A DNA stretch of 64,000 nucleotides from Pyrenopolyporus hunteri (Eukaryota > Ascomycota > Sordariomycetes > Xylariales > Hypoxylaceae): the NCBI GenBank assembly GCA_902806595.1, contig CADCXC010000044.1:1426001-1490000 (forward strand). The letters run 5' to 3'. Shown piece after piece: positions 32,179 through 44,503 of this stretch. Positions within the stretch are counted from its first letter, which is position 1, and every line of letters begins with the position of its first letter. Both the position numbers and the translations under genes were made by a program. The notes below the pieces were generated by a model. That model saw nothing but the letters and a program-made list of their open reading frames with translations, searched no databases and had not been told where the DNA came from.

Positions 32179-34749
32179 TTAACGTACGCCTTTTTCGGCT
32201 TTTATCTCCTTCTGGGCCTGAGCATTGGTCTGGATGGCTTCCTTCAGCTTAGCTACAACTTCGGGTTGACCACCAAAGGCAGTCAAAAGCTTGTCATCGA
32301 GCTCCTTCTCCGTGGCTGCCAAACTATTAGCGCCTCGTTTACCGCTCCTCGCCGCGTTGATTAAAGTCCCCCATCTCTGCGTAAAGGCATATATGCTCTG
32401 CCGCAAAAGTTCATCCAACTTCTCGTTCGCATCTTGCTCGGGCTGGGTTTGATTCTTGGCTGGTATAACGCTTCCATTCGCGGCTGGGGCCGTATTGGTC
32501 GCCGATGGCCACAAACTGAGCGTCAAGGAACCGCCGAGAACGCCTCGGAAGAAGCCTAGCCAATTCTGGGGGCTGAGGGCATCCCATATTTGACCGAAGT
32601 GCTGCATCGCCGCTGGGTGAGATCTAACGTCGCCGATTTCGAGTGAAACCAGCCCGTTTTTGAGAATGAGGAGATTCTTAATCATAAACAGGTCAGGATC
32701 GGGATCGGGGTTAGCTGCCTTGTTAGACTTCAGTCGAGACTCGGCACGTTGCATGGCAAGAATGGTCTCGTGGATGATCCGATAAACGACGGCACTCGAC
32801 TATATTAGATTAGCTACTTGTGCTTGGAGTAATGATGATTAAAAAAGAAAGAAATCTAGACGTCACTCACACTTCGGTCCTTAGGCATGGCCTGATCGTA
32901 CATAGCCAACAGCTCAAGGGCGCGTTTTGTGATCGGATGCGCGTTAGAGGACGCAACGCCGTTCACAACTGGAGTGATTTTGAGAGAATCTGGCGATATA
33001 GGAGCCTTTGAGATAGATTTGGTAACTTCCGCCTCGAAAGCGGTATCCGTCAAGGGCCAGAGGTGTTCGATAAGCAGGCGTGCGGTAAGGTCGTGGCAGT
33101 GGATAGAGTATCGAGTCTCCTCTTCATCGTATTCCAGGAGAAGGTATTCGTTTGTAACCCATCCGAGAAGATTACAGATTGTGTGAAGCTCACTTGTTTG
33201 TAGAACTGATTGTAATGTTGTTGCAATTGGGTTGATGTTGGCGGCGTTAACCAACGCCTTTGGTTGGGACTTCAAAGCTGAGTACGCGGATTGTGGGTCG
33301 ACGTTATACTGCGGCTCTATGGAAAATATCTTGGCGAAAAGATTCGCTTCGTCGTACGATCGCTCATAGCACTGTTTGATGAAGTTACGGCAGGCAGTTT
33401 CTGCGTTTATTTCCTTGGCGTCTTTCCTAAAAACTTCGAGATCATGTTGCGTCATGGGACGAAGATCACGATCCCTCACGTCCGAGTAAGACGAGAAGAT
33501 GTTGACGGCCGTATTGAAATAGTAGTCAAAGCTTTGTCCGGGTGTCGGGTTCCCCAGTTGGTCGTAACAACTGCGAATAACACGTTGGGCATTCGCTATC
33601 AAGCCATCTACTTCGAGTACCATCTCTTCGAACCGGCCATATGCGAGAGCGTGCCTGGCGGATTCGGACTGCGTGGCGGCAATCTGTTTCGATAGCTCTG
33701 AGGAGACTCGATCGAGATGGCCGGTAAAGCCAACCTCGAGCAAATGGAGAGCCTTGGTGAGCAAAGATTGATACCTTGCCAGGTACGATTCAGCATCCCG
33801 GTATTCGGGCTAGAAGACGTTAGCGGAATAGAGCAAAAGGCGTAGAAAGAATCGCGCCGAAACTTACATGCTCTATCATAAAAGCTATACAAGCGTCCAG
33901 GTTCGTCAGGATCTCGCCGAAACTCTCGTGGTTCACCAGGCGGCTGGCGCCAGGCGCATTCAACCTCCTCGTAACACCGTCGAGATAAGCGTAGTAGTGC
34001 AAATCAGTCCCGACCTCATCGGCAAGCTTCTGTAGCCTTCTCTCCTCGGACAAGAGATCGTCGCATTGAGCCTGGAAAGAGGACGTCTGCGACTCTACGG
34101 CGCGAAAGGACTCGGCCAAAGATGTAAGCAGGTCCAGAGCACTATTCGCGTCGCTAATCAAGGTGTCCAGGTGGCGTTCTGTCAACTCTAATTGATCCCG
34201 ATAAAGCCTATTTTTCTGTCAGCGACCACATCGCCGCCCGCCTCGATAATTAGGCGCCATACAAGTATTCACGCTGGCCGGCCTCGATCAATTCGTCATC
34301 AACAGACTCCAACTGCGGCGACCCTCGACTGAAGGCGGCCTTTTCGGGTTTCTCGACCATCAGCGCTTCCAAGTTCCTTTCTTTGGTCTTCTTCCGCCTC
34401 TTCTTCGTATTGACGGTATCTTTGGAGAGCTGCGCACGAACGACATGATAGAAGTCTGAGTACGACTTTGCTCTTCGGCTTAGCGTCGCTTCGGGCGGTT
34501 CTATGACTGTCTCGGACTCTTCGAAAAGCTCTTCCAGGGGCTCTGGGGTATCGGATTGCTTGCTTCCCTAGATTGGCAGTTAGGGGTCGTGTTATGCGTA
34601 GAAGATAGAAGAGCGACTCAAACGGGAGAGCTGACATTGGGCTGTTGGAGAAGAGACTCTCTTCTCCTATGACCTGAAGCTTGCGGGACAGAAGGATTCC
34701 TTTTATGTGTATGATCTGGTACGAAGTTGTACCAGGAATCTTCGTACAT
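32179..34749 (-). CDS. COG3: conserved oligomeric Golgi complex subunit 3 (Sec34)
   Basis: Lobe-A subunit of the COG tether, needed for retrograde vesicle traffic within the Golgi. Five exons: 34749-34636, 34567-34263, 34207-33868, 33809-32871 and 32799-32179, giving 772 residues. The first exon encodes MYEDSWYNFVP, then GHRRRESLLQQPN, which I recognise as the fungal Cog3 N-terminus. The Sec34 core follows: AKSYSDFYHVVRAQL, the coiled-coil LELTERHLDTLI, DLHYYAYLDGVTRRLNAPG and ILTNLDACIAFMIEH. Exons 4-5 are the helical C-terminal half. Intron 1 has an unusual GTCAGC donor; the others are canonical. Length fits the family (about 750-800). No sign of damage. Confidence 0.93.
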
Positions 34750-35544
34750 GGTTTTGTCTTTGGTCGATGCGGGAATGTGAGATTAGGTATTCTGGTCGTA
34801 GAGGCTCTTGCGACGTTCGGTGGCCTCTTAGCCAGGTACCTAGGTACATAGGTATGTATCTTACCTAATAACTGCAGGTGGCACGGGCCACGGAAACAGC
34901 CAACAGGTAGTCGGAACCTTAATTCGCCCGCAATCCAATTGGAACAGGACCTTACGGCAGGGACCTCGAGATCCACAAAATTGAGATAGGTACTTGGGTA
35001 CCCCGTGGGTACCTTCTATTACTCCTTGGTGCCGCTCCTCTTTAAAGACCTGCTATAGGTACGTATTAATTATTATTCGCTCACCGCAGACAACGTCGAA
35101 ATTTAACAACTCATGAATAGCTTTCCAACACACCGAACATTTTAATCTCAAATAGCAAATCAATAGTATCCATGAAATAATCAGCCTCTCTATATATTAA
35201 GAGTAAGAGGAAACACCGACATCTCGTACTACTACTTAGGCCGCTTAGGTAGGTGCATAAATAACCTCCCGTTCTCAAAGGACGCCGTCTGTCGAGTATA
35301 TAGTTCTCAGTTTACTAAGCGGTACTGATATCAACTCTAAGAGCTATATATTAGAATTCCAGTTCTGCTATTTAGAATAAATTGTCTTTTTTCATCACCG
35401 GGTTAATTCCATTCTTAGTCACGTAGCACCGTCGTTTGACCCACATCACCAACGCCTGGACAAAGTGCGAAAAAGAAGAGTTTTCCTTTCCATCGTCTCC
35501 CACGTCCGCTGTAGTCCCTATAAACTCCTCGAAGTTTTTATCAC
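34750..35544. other. COG3 promoter and tRNA upstream region
   Basis: No gene. Contains TAGGTACC/TACATAGGTA strings at about 34836-34862 and AT-leaning DNA before the tRNA. Confidence 0.5.
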
Positions 35545-35618
35545 GGTCCCATAGCTCAGTTGGTCAGAGCGTCGTACTAATAATGCGAAGGCCGAGAGTT
35601 CGAGCCTCTCTGGGACCA
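35545..35618 (+). tRNA. tRNA-Ile (anticodon AAU)
   Basis: 74 nt and intronless. The acceptor stem pairs GGTCCCA (35545-35551) with TGGGACC (35611-35617), followed by discriminator A. D arm GCTCAGTTGGTCAGAGC; anticodon arm TCGTA/TGCGA with loop CTAATAA giving AAU (read as IAU after editing); T arm GAGAG-TTCGAGC-CTCTC. All arms fold, so it looks functional. It sits immediately upstream of the degraded retrotransposon block. Confidence 0.95.
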
Positions 35619-35857
35619 TCAGCTTTGTGACGGACGGGAACCAGATCCGCCGTGCTTTTCTCTTTTTAATATTTCGATTAATAATGAATAAATAATAATA
35701 TATTAAGGGCCGGAAACAACCGAAGGCGCGCCTAGTTAAATCGTAAAAAGTTATTAACTATTTAAGTATAATTAAGTAATCGATTATATAAATAGTTATA
35801 ATTTCGTATTAAAATTTAAAAGTAATTTTAAAATTTTTACATTAAATATAAATTAAT

Positions 35858-36147
35858 TATTATATATATTAAAGTTTTATACGAAAATAATATAAATTTT
35901 AAATAATAAAAAATAATTATAAATTATTTATTAATAAAAAAATAATTTAATAATTTTTATAATATATATATTTATAATTAATAAATTTATTAAACGATTA
36001 AAACGTTTTCGATATTAATTTAAATTATTTTTTTATATTTAAAAAATTTTACTTTTATTAAAAAAAAAATTATAATTTTTAAAATTAAAAAAAATTATTA
36101 AATAAATTTAATATAATTTAAATTTTTTATTAAAAATTTTTATTATA
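35858..36147 (+). repeat. 5' LTR of the Gypsy element
   Basis: Aligns over its length with 43611-43903; most differences are C/T or G/A transitions. The inferred end TTATTATA corresponds to TTATTACA in the right copy, consistent with an LTR ending in CA. Confidence 0.8.
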
Positions 36148-39100
36148 AAATATTTTTTTTTTAAAAAAAATATATTTTCGAATATAATATATATTTAACG
36201 AAATTACTTTTATTTATTACATTTTATTAACATTTTAAATTAATAATTTATAACGATTTTTATTTTTTCGATTTTAAATAATTTTTAAAATATATCGTAA
36301 TTATTATTATTTATTTTTTTAACGAAACGACGTATTTACGTCGAAATCGTAATAATAATTATTTTATAAAAAATTTCGTTAAAATAAAAAATTTCGAATA
36401 AAAAATCGGTTATTTTTTTAAACGATTTTTATTTTATTATTTATAAATTTATATTATTATTCGCGGATATTTTTATTATATAATTTTAATTAAATTTCGA
36501 AAAAATTATAATAAATTATTTTTAAAAAAAAATTTTTTTTTATAAAAACTTATATATTTATTCGAATAATTCGATATTTAAATTAAGTTAATAATTTTCC
36601 TTCGATTTTTATAATATTTTTATAAATTTTATATTTATAATCGTTAAAAAATGAAATTTTTAATACGTTTTAATATTTTCGAATTTTTTTTTTTTTAATT
36701 TATTATTATAAAAAAACTTTATATATATAAAAATTAATTTTTTATATTATATTATTTTTAAAGTTATAATTTAATAATAAAAAAAGTTTCGAAAATTAAA
36801 ATTATCGATATAATAATTTTAAATTTATTTAAATAATTCGTTTATTTATATAATTAAATAAATAAAATTTATAATATTTTAAAAAGTTTCGTTACTTTAA
36901 TAAATAATTAATATCGTAAAAATTAATAATAATTAATAAATTATTATTAACATATTTAAAAAATTTATAAAATAATTATTATAATGTAAAAAATAAACGT
37001 AAAAATTATAAAATAATAAATTATTAAATTTTAATAATAAATAATCGAAAATAATTAAATATTTTTAAATGAAATATAAATTATAATTATTAAATTTATT
37101 AAATAATAATAAATTTAAAAAAAACGATTATAAAATTATAAATTTAAATTAAATGATAAAAAAATCGTTTTATTTAATTTTAATAAAGTTAAATTTTATA
37201 AATAATTATATAAAATCGTTTCGATTTTTAAATTAAAAAAAAAGATTATAAATTAATTAATTTTTAACGAAAAAATATATAAACTTTTAATAATTTAATA
37301 AAAAAATTCGTTTATAAATAAAAAAATTTAAAATATTTATTATTTAAATTATTATTAAATTTATTATTAAATAAATTAAAAATTAACCTTTAAATATAAA
37401 TTCGATAATTAAAAATATAAGAAAAAAAATTACTATTAAATTTTCTTTATAAAATTTTTAAAATCGTCGATTTATAATTTCCACGTATTTTTTTTTTATT
37501 CGAAATTTATTATTTAAATATTTTAATTTTAAAGTATATTATATATTTTTTAAATAAATTATTAAAATTTTAAAAAAATTATTATAAATTAATTTAATAA
37601 TAATACGTATTAAAAAAAAATTAAAAAATTAAAATACATTAATATAAATAAATTTTAATTAAAATTAATTTTATAATATTTAAAAAAAATAAAAACGCGT
37701 TTTTTAAAAAAAATAAAATAACTTTAAAAAATTTTAAAAATTTAAATAAAAATAATAACGAAAAAAATTTTAACGGCCTCTTTAAAAAATTACCGTAAAA
37801 ACTTTTACCGTTAAATTTTAATAAATTAAACGAATTTTCGCGTTAAAATTTCGAAAAAAAAAAAAATTAAAATTATTTTAACTTTTTCTAAAATATATAT
37901 TCGTTTTTATTATTATTACGATTATTTTAATTTATTTTAATAAATTTATTATTTATAATAATAAAAATTTATTAAAATTTAAATTATAATAAATAAAAAT
38001 AAAATTTTATTTAAAAATTTATATCGAAAATTTTATTAATAATATTATACGTATTAATTAAATAAAATCGTTATTAACAAATAAAATTTAATAATAATAT
38101 TAATGATAATTAATTTTAATTAAATATATACATTTATAAAATATATAATTTATTTATAAAAAAATTATACGTTTAAAATTTAAAAATTCGTTAAAAAAAC
38201 ATCGTAATATTTAAATTATAAAAACTTTTAAATATAAAAAAAATATTTTAATTTATTTAATTAAATTTATAAATTTTAATAACGTAATAAATTAATTTAA
38301 TATTATTTATTAAATTTTAATTATTTAAATTTTATTAAATAAAATCATTAAATTAATATATTTTCGATTCGAAAAATTTTTCGAAAATAATATAAATTTT
38401 ATTAACGTTATCGAAAAAGTTAAATATATATATAAAAATATAATAATAAATTTAAAACTTTTAATAAAAAATAAATTCGCTTCGATATAAAAATATTCGA
38501 AATTAAACTATTACCCCCGTAAAAAAAAAATTCGTTTTAATTTAAACTTCGATCGATTTTTAAAAACGTAAAATCGCTTTAAAAATAATAATAAATTTAA
38601 ATTAAAATTTAAAAATAAAAAATAAATTATTAATTAAAATACGTTAAAAAAATAAATTAAACTACCATCGATAAATAATAAAAAAATAACGTAATTTATT
38701 AACGTTATAATAAAAATAATTATTAAACCTTCGTTTATTTTATTAAAAAAAACGTTAATAATAAAAATTTATTAATACTTTTTAAAAAAATCTCCGTCGT
38801 AAAAAAAAAACCCGTACGAAAAAAAAAATACCTCCTTTATTAACCGCGAAAAAAATTAAAATAATTACGATTTTAACAAACATTTAAAAACTTTAAATAT
38901 TCGAAATTAATAAATTCGACTCGAATTTTTAATAAATTTCGACATTATACTACATCGAATTTTAAAATCGAATTTAAATATTTTAATTTACATTTATATA
39001 ATAAAATAATAAATAAATATAAATAATAAATCGTAAAAAAAATATACTTTCGAATTAAAATTCGATCCCCGACTTTTTATAATTATAACTTTTATATATA

Positions 39101-39343
39101 ATAATAAAAAATATAAAATTATAATTTTTTTAAATTTAAAAATAAATATACTTTTAATATTAATAAGTAAAATATAAATTTAAAAACTATTTTTAATTAA
39201 ATAAATAATTTTTAAATTTATAATAATATAAAATAATTTAATTTTTTTTTAAAAAAAAATATTATATTAAATTCGTTATTTTTCGATATTAAAAAAATTA
39301 TTTTATTTAATTAAACTTCGAAATTATTATTATAACATTTAAT

Positions 39344-39375
<32 letters not shown>

Positions 39376-39816
39376 TTAACATTTATTAAAAAATCTTTCG
39401 TAAATTTAAATAAAATTAAATTTTCATTAAATTATTATCGAAAAAATTATATTAATAAAACATTTTAAATAAAAAAATTTATCATTTTCGTATTTTTTTT
39501 AACGTAAATAAATAAAAAAAAAATAATAAAATTTATTTTTTCGAAATTTAAAAATTTCGTTTTTATTATAATAAAAATTACGAAATAAAAATTTTTTAAT
39601 TATTAATCGTAAAATTACGTAATCGACTTTATCGAAAATAAAATTTTTTTATAAAAACTTTTATACGTTATAAATAAATAAAAATTTAAAATTTTAAAAT
39701 TTTAATTAAAAAAAATATTAAATAACGAAAAAATCCGAAAATTTATTTTATTTTACACCGTTTTTATAATATTCGTAAATAAAAAAAATTTTAATAATTT
39801 TTTATATTTTATTATC

Positions 39817-40924
39817 GATTATAAAAAATTTAATATTATTATAATATTTATTAAATATTTTTTATTTTTTATTACGAAATTTTAAAATCGATTTAAAACG
39901 ATTTAATAATATATTAAAATTAACTTTAAAATTAAATTTAATTTAATATACATTAAAAAAAATAATAAATAAAAAATAATTTTTTATTATAAATATAAAT
40001 TTTTTAAATATTTAATTATATTATTTAAATTTATTAACGTTTTAATTATTTTTTAAATTATAATAAATAATTTTTTTTAAAATATAATTAATAATAAACT
40101 TTTAATTTATATCGATAATTTTTTTATTTATATTAATATTAAAAAAATTTATAATTAATTAATTAAAAAAATATTTTAACGTTTTATTAATAACTATTTA
40201 ATAATAAATTTAAAAAAATATTTTTAATTTATTTATAAAATTAAATATTTAAATTACGTTATAAATTCATTTAAAATTTTTATATTATTAAATAAAATAA
40301 AATATATATTATTATAAAAAACTTTTAAAACTTTAAAAAAATCGTAATAATTTATCGATTTTATTAATTTTTATCGAAGATTTATAAAAAATTACTCGTT
40401 TATCGTAAAACTAATTACTTTTATAAATAAAAAAAATAAAAAAAAATTAAAAATAAATATTATAAATAAATATAACCTTTAAAAAATTAAAACATAAATT
40501 TATTACGATTTTTATTTTCGTTTATTTCGACTTTTTTTATTAAATTTTCGTAAAAATTAATATTTTAAATTATATATTAAACGTAATTTTTTTTTAAAAA
40601 AAATAAAATAATAAATTATATTTATATATTTTCTATTTTCGTAAATTTTTTTTAATTAAAATAAATTATAAAATATACGATAAAAAATTATTAATTATTA
40701 TTAATTTTTTTAATAAATAATAATAATATTTAAAAAAAACGTAATATAAAATAAAAATTTATTTTAATTATTAAAATTTAATATATTTTATTACCGTTAA
40801 AATATTAAATAAAAAATAAATTAAATAAACGTAATTTTTATTTTTTTATAATTTTATTATAAATTATCGTTCGAAAAAATAAAACGAAAAAATCGATATT
40901 TTATTTAAATTACTTTAATATCGA
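39817..40924 (+). pseudogene. degraded Gypsy pol: reverse transcriptase and RNase H remnant
   Basis: Read in the plus frames, the AT-rich DNA still shows the pol order. At 39817 a DYK-x-(F)N segment corresponds to the RT D-Y-R-x-L-N start. At 40108-40131 comes YIDNFFIY, matching the catalytic Y-x-D-D box with the second Asp changed to Asn (the GAC-to-AAT change expected from RIP). At 40351-40425 follows IDFINFYRRFIKNYS, the RT connection motif. At 40865-40924 there is a YRSKK-stop-NEKIDILF segment matching the end of the RNase H region. Many in-frame TAA/TAG codons replace Trp and Gln. Integrase should follow but I could not read it. Confidence 0.78.
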
Positions 40925-41451
40925 TTTAAAAAAAAAATTAAAAATTAACTTATTATATCGATTTTAAAAAAAAACATTTTTCGTATTTTAAAAAATTTAA
41001 ATTTATTACGACTTTAATTATAATATATACTTTTTTACGTTTTACGAATATTTTTATATTTAAATAAATAATAAACTTCGTAATTCGAATTAAAAAAATC
41101 GCCCGTAAAAATAAAAATTATTAAAATTATTTTAAAAAATTAAAAAAAAATATAATTATATAAAAAAATATATTATATAAAAAAAAAATTATAAATTTTA
41201 ATAATATTATAAAATAAAATAATTAATTTAAAATATAATATTAAAATAATTAATTATATAAATATAAATAAAATTTTAAAATTTATTACACGTAATTTTT
41301 AATAATTAAATATAAAATTTATTATATAAAAATACGTATAAAATTACTTAAAATATTAACGTAATAAAATTTTTAAATATACTTTTTTAAATATCTTATA
41401 ATTTATAAAACTACATTATATTCCTTAAAACATTATTATAATAAATTTTAT

Positions 41452-42219
41452 GAGCATTGATATTCGTACTACCTATTTTTGATATCGGGCCTTATCCGTA
41501 CTACCAATACATTGAAATACATGCCGTATCTAACAGCTCCACATACAAATCTACGTACAATCGTGTTAATACATAATGTACACCTTATGCACTTTTTCAA
41601 TTGATTCAATTACATACATCCCACCATACATCCCATTATATCCTACCCATTTTAAGGATGCAAAATATAAAAATTACATCGCCAGTTTCGCGTCAATTAG
41701 ACCTTTCTAATGGTACAGGTTTCATATCGCTGCATGCCCTATTTCAAAAGTTATTTGAATATATACTCAATTTAATAGGGGTGTAAGTGGTGGCCTGGGG
41801 TGGTCATGTGATCCCCTTTTGCGGTCGCATACCCCTCCAGCACCTTTTGACACCTTTGAATATACGTATAGAATTGACTTTATATTCAAATAACTTTTGA
41901 AATAGTGCATGCACCGATATGAAACATATACCATTGGAAAGGCCTAATTGACGCGAAACCGGTGATGTATTTTTTATATTTTGCATCCTTAGAATAGGTG
42001 GGATATAATAGGATGTATGGTGGGAGCTGTATGTAATTTAATATGTACAAGAAATTCAATCAAAAAGCGTACCCGTTCTCGAAAAGACTATCTGGATTGC
42101 TGCATTTTTGTATGGAAATCCGTTAGTGGGGCCGAGTGAGGGGTAGGAGATGTACTTTTTGTATTGGTAGTACGGATAAGGCCCGATATTAAAAATAAGT
42201 AGTACGAATATTAATGCTC
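41452..42219. mobile_element. hAT-type MITE (foldback) with 8-bp target duplication
   Basis: Ends begin GAGCATT(G/A)ATATTCGTACTAC in inverted orientation and match for about 60 bp. A second inverted block matches further in (GGATGCAAAATATAAAAA, CAATTAG, GAAATAGTGCATGC), so the element is almost palindromic. It is flanked by a perfect 8-bp direct duplication AATTTTAT (41444-41451 and 42220-42227), the hAT signature length. No transposase frame. Its base composition is ordinary, unlike the host element. Confidence 0.9.
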
Positions 42220-43610
42220 AATTTTATTATTAACTTTTTATTTTTAAATAATTATAATTTTATATAAATTATAATAAATTGTTTTATTAAAATAATATAT
42301 TTTATATTTTTAAAAATAAACGAAAAAAAAATAAAAAATTTTATTAAAATTTTTATTAAAATTTATTAACGATTATATAATATATTTTTCGATATTATTT
42401 TTAATAAAAACTTTAAATTTATAAATTATTTTATGGTTATATAATTTTATATTAAAGAATTTATCGTAACGATAATAACGATAAATATATTTTTATTAAA
42501 TGTTTCGTCGTTTTAAATAACGAAAATTTAAAATATATATTTTAAAAAAATATATAAATATCGATTAATATAAAATTAATTAATTATATTTTTATATAAA
42601 TAAATATAATAAATATAATTTTTTTTCGTAATTTTTATATTAAACAATCGCTTAATATTTTCCCTTCGATTTATTAATTAATAATTTTTTATTATTTAAT
42701 ATATTTATAAAAAAAATTTTTTAAATTAATAAAAATTAAATTTTATATAAATATTATATTTTATTTTTAAATTAATAATTAAATTAAAAAATTAAATTAA
42801 ATTTTTAAAATTTACTTATATATATTCGTTAATTATAAAATATTTAATTAAAAAAATTTATTATTTATAATTAAATTCGTTTATAATAACGTTATTTTTT
42901 TTTTATTTAAATATTTTTATTTTACATTAATTATAATTATTATTTTATTATTTATAATTTATTTACGAAAAAACCATATAATTTAAAAAATCGATTTTAT
43001 TTTTATTAAATAATTTAAATTTATAAAAAAATTAAAAATAACTTTTAAAAAAATTAATTTAAAATAAAAAAATAAATAAATAAAAAAAATAAAAAAATTT
43101 TAAATATAAAATTAAATAATTAATAATATTAAACGCGAAATATATTAAAATTAAAAAATTAATAAAAAAATTAAATAAAAAAATATTAAATTTTTTTAAA
43201 ATATAAAAAATAATTTTTTTTATAACGATATAATTAATTTTTTTTAAATTTTAAAAAATTTATAATATTTTTTATATTTTTTTTATTAAATTTTATTATA
43301 TTAATAATCGAAAACTCCCCAATTTTAATTAAATTTTATAAAAAATAAACCCGATAAAATCGAAAAATTATTAAATAAATAACATATAAAATTTTTTAAA
43401 AATAAAAAAAAATATTAAATATTTTATTAAATAAAAAAAATAACTTAATAAAAAATATTAAATATAAAAATTTTACGATTATTTTTTTAATAACGAAATT
43501 AAAAGTTTAATTAAAACTTTTTATTAATAATATTTCGATAAATTTTATAATTTATATATTTATATATTTTATAAATTTAATATTTCGAAATAAATTTAAA
43601 AAAAAAATAA

Positions 43611-43903
43611 TATTATATATATTAAAATTTTATATAAAAATAATATAAACTTTAAATAATAAAAAATAATTATAAATTATTTATTAATAAAAAAAATAAT
43701 TTAATAATTTTTATAATATATATATTTATAATTAATAAATTTATCGAACGATTAAAATATTTTCGATATCGATTTAAATTATTTTTTTATATTTAAAAAT
43801 TTCCATTTTCGTTAAAAAAAAAAAATCATAATTTTTAAAACTAAGAAAAATTATTAAATAAATTTAATATAGTTTAAACCTTTTATTAAAAGCCCTTATT
43901 ACA
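43611..43903 (+). repeat. 3' LTR of the Gypsy element
   Basis: Directly repeats 35858-36147. Its last 100 bases keep more C and G than the left copy, showing a drop in mutation density towards the unique flank. Confidence 0.8.
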
Positions 43904-44503
43904 TTAACGCTTTTTTAAGGTTAAGTTATTCGTTTCCGAGTTACATTATATGTTTAAATAGTACGTTATAGTAATGCAAGTCTAAGGAACCCTCTTCCGT
44001 GAGACATCTATCCCCTTACCCTCATTCAGTACCTATGTATAGCTAAGACTTCGACCTGGTTAGTTAGATAGCTGGTGCAATAACTTCATTATTTCCCTCA
44101 CGATATGGCCGGCTCCATGACAACAAGTTTCATCGAACAGCCCCCCGAAGTAGCTCAGATATTCAAGCATGGGGTGCGCAAGACGAAGTGAGAACTAACA
44201 CTACAAAAATAAAAGCATCTTATTCAGCGGAAAGGCGCCGTAGAATATGGTCGCTGAAGTCAAGGGCCTGTCCGTGCAAAACAAACTCACCTAGGATAGT
44301 TACCTACCTAGGCATCTAAATAAAATAAGACCGATTATATATATTCCTCAGGGAGGTTCCTTACCCATCATAAATAGGATGTGGTTCACCGCGTTATTCC
44401 CACCCTTTAGCTGTGGGTGTCGACTTTCCAACTTCACCTGCTCTATTCCAACTACTGTTATAAAATTGCCTTTAACTGCACTAAATATCAATGGATTCCT
44501 GCT
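43904..44503. other. boundary of AT block and RING-gene upstream region
   Basis: Base composition returns to normal within about 50 bases. No gene; the last part is the presumed promoter/5' UTR of the RING protein, with a TACCTACCTAGG string near 44301. Confidence 0.5.

Larger units (their letters stand above)
35858..43903 (+). mobile_element. RIP-degraded Ty3/Gypsy LTR retrotransposon
   Basis: 8.05 kb of nearly pure A+T flanked by two directly repeated, about 290-bp LTRs (35858-36147 and 43611-43903). The 5 bases outside are TTAAT on the left and TTAAC on the right, fitting a 5-bp target duplication with one C-to-T change. Ruined reverse transcriptase and RNase H motifs in Gypsy order are readable on the plus strand at 39817-40924. 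Stop codons are everywhere, so the element is dead. A 768-bp MITE sits inside it, so the original element was about 7.3 kb. AT enrichment leaks about 150-200 bp to the left towards the tRNA. Confidence 0.85.

Noticed and set aside
41601..41986. Two 60-residue frames with nearly the same protein sequence (MQNIK, then SPVSRQL) on opposite strands
   Set aside because: They are the two arms of the hAT MITE palindrome read from each side, not genes.
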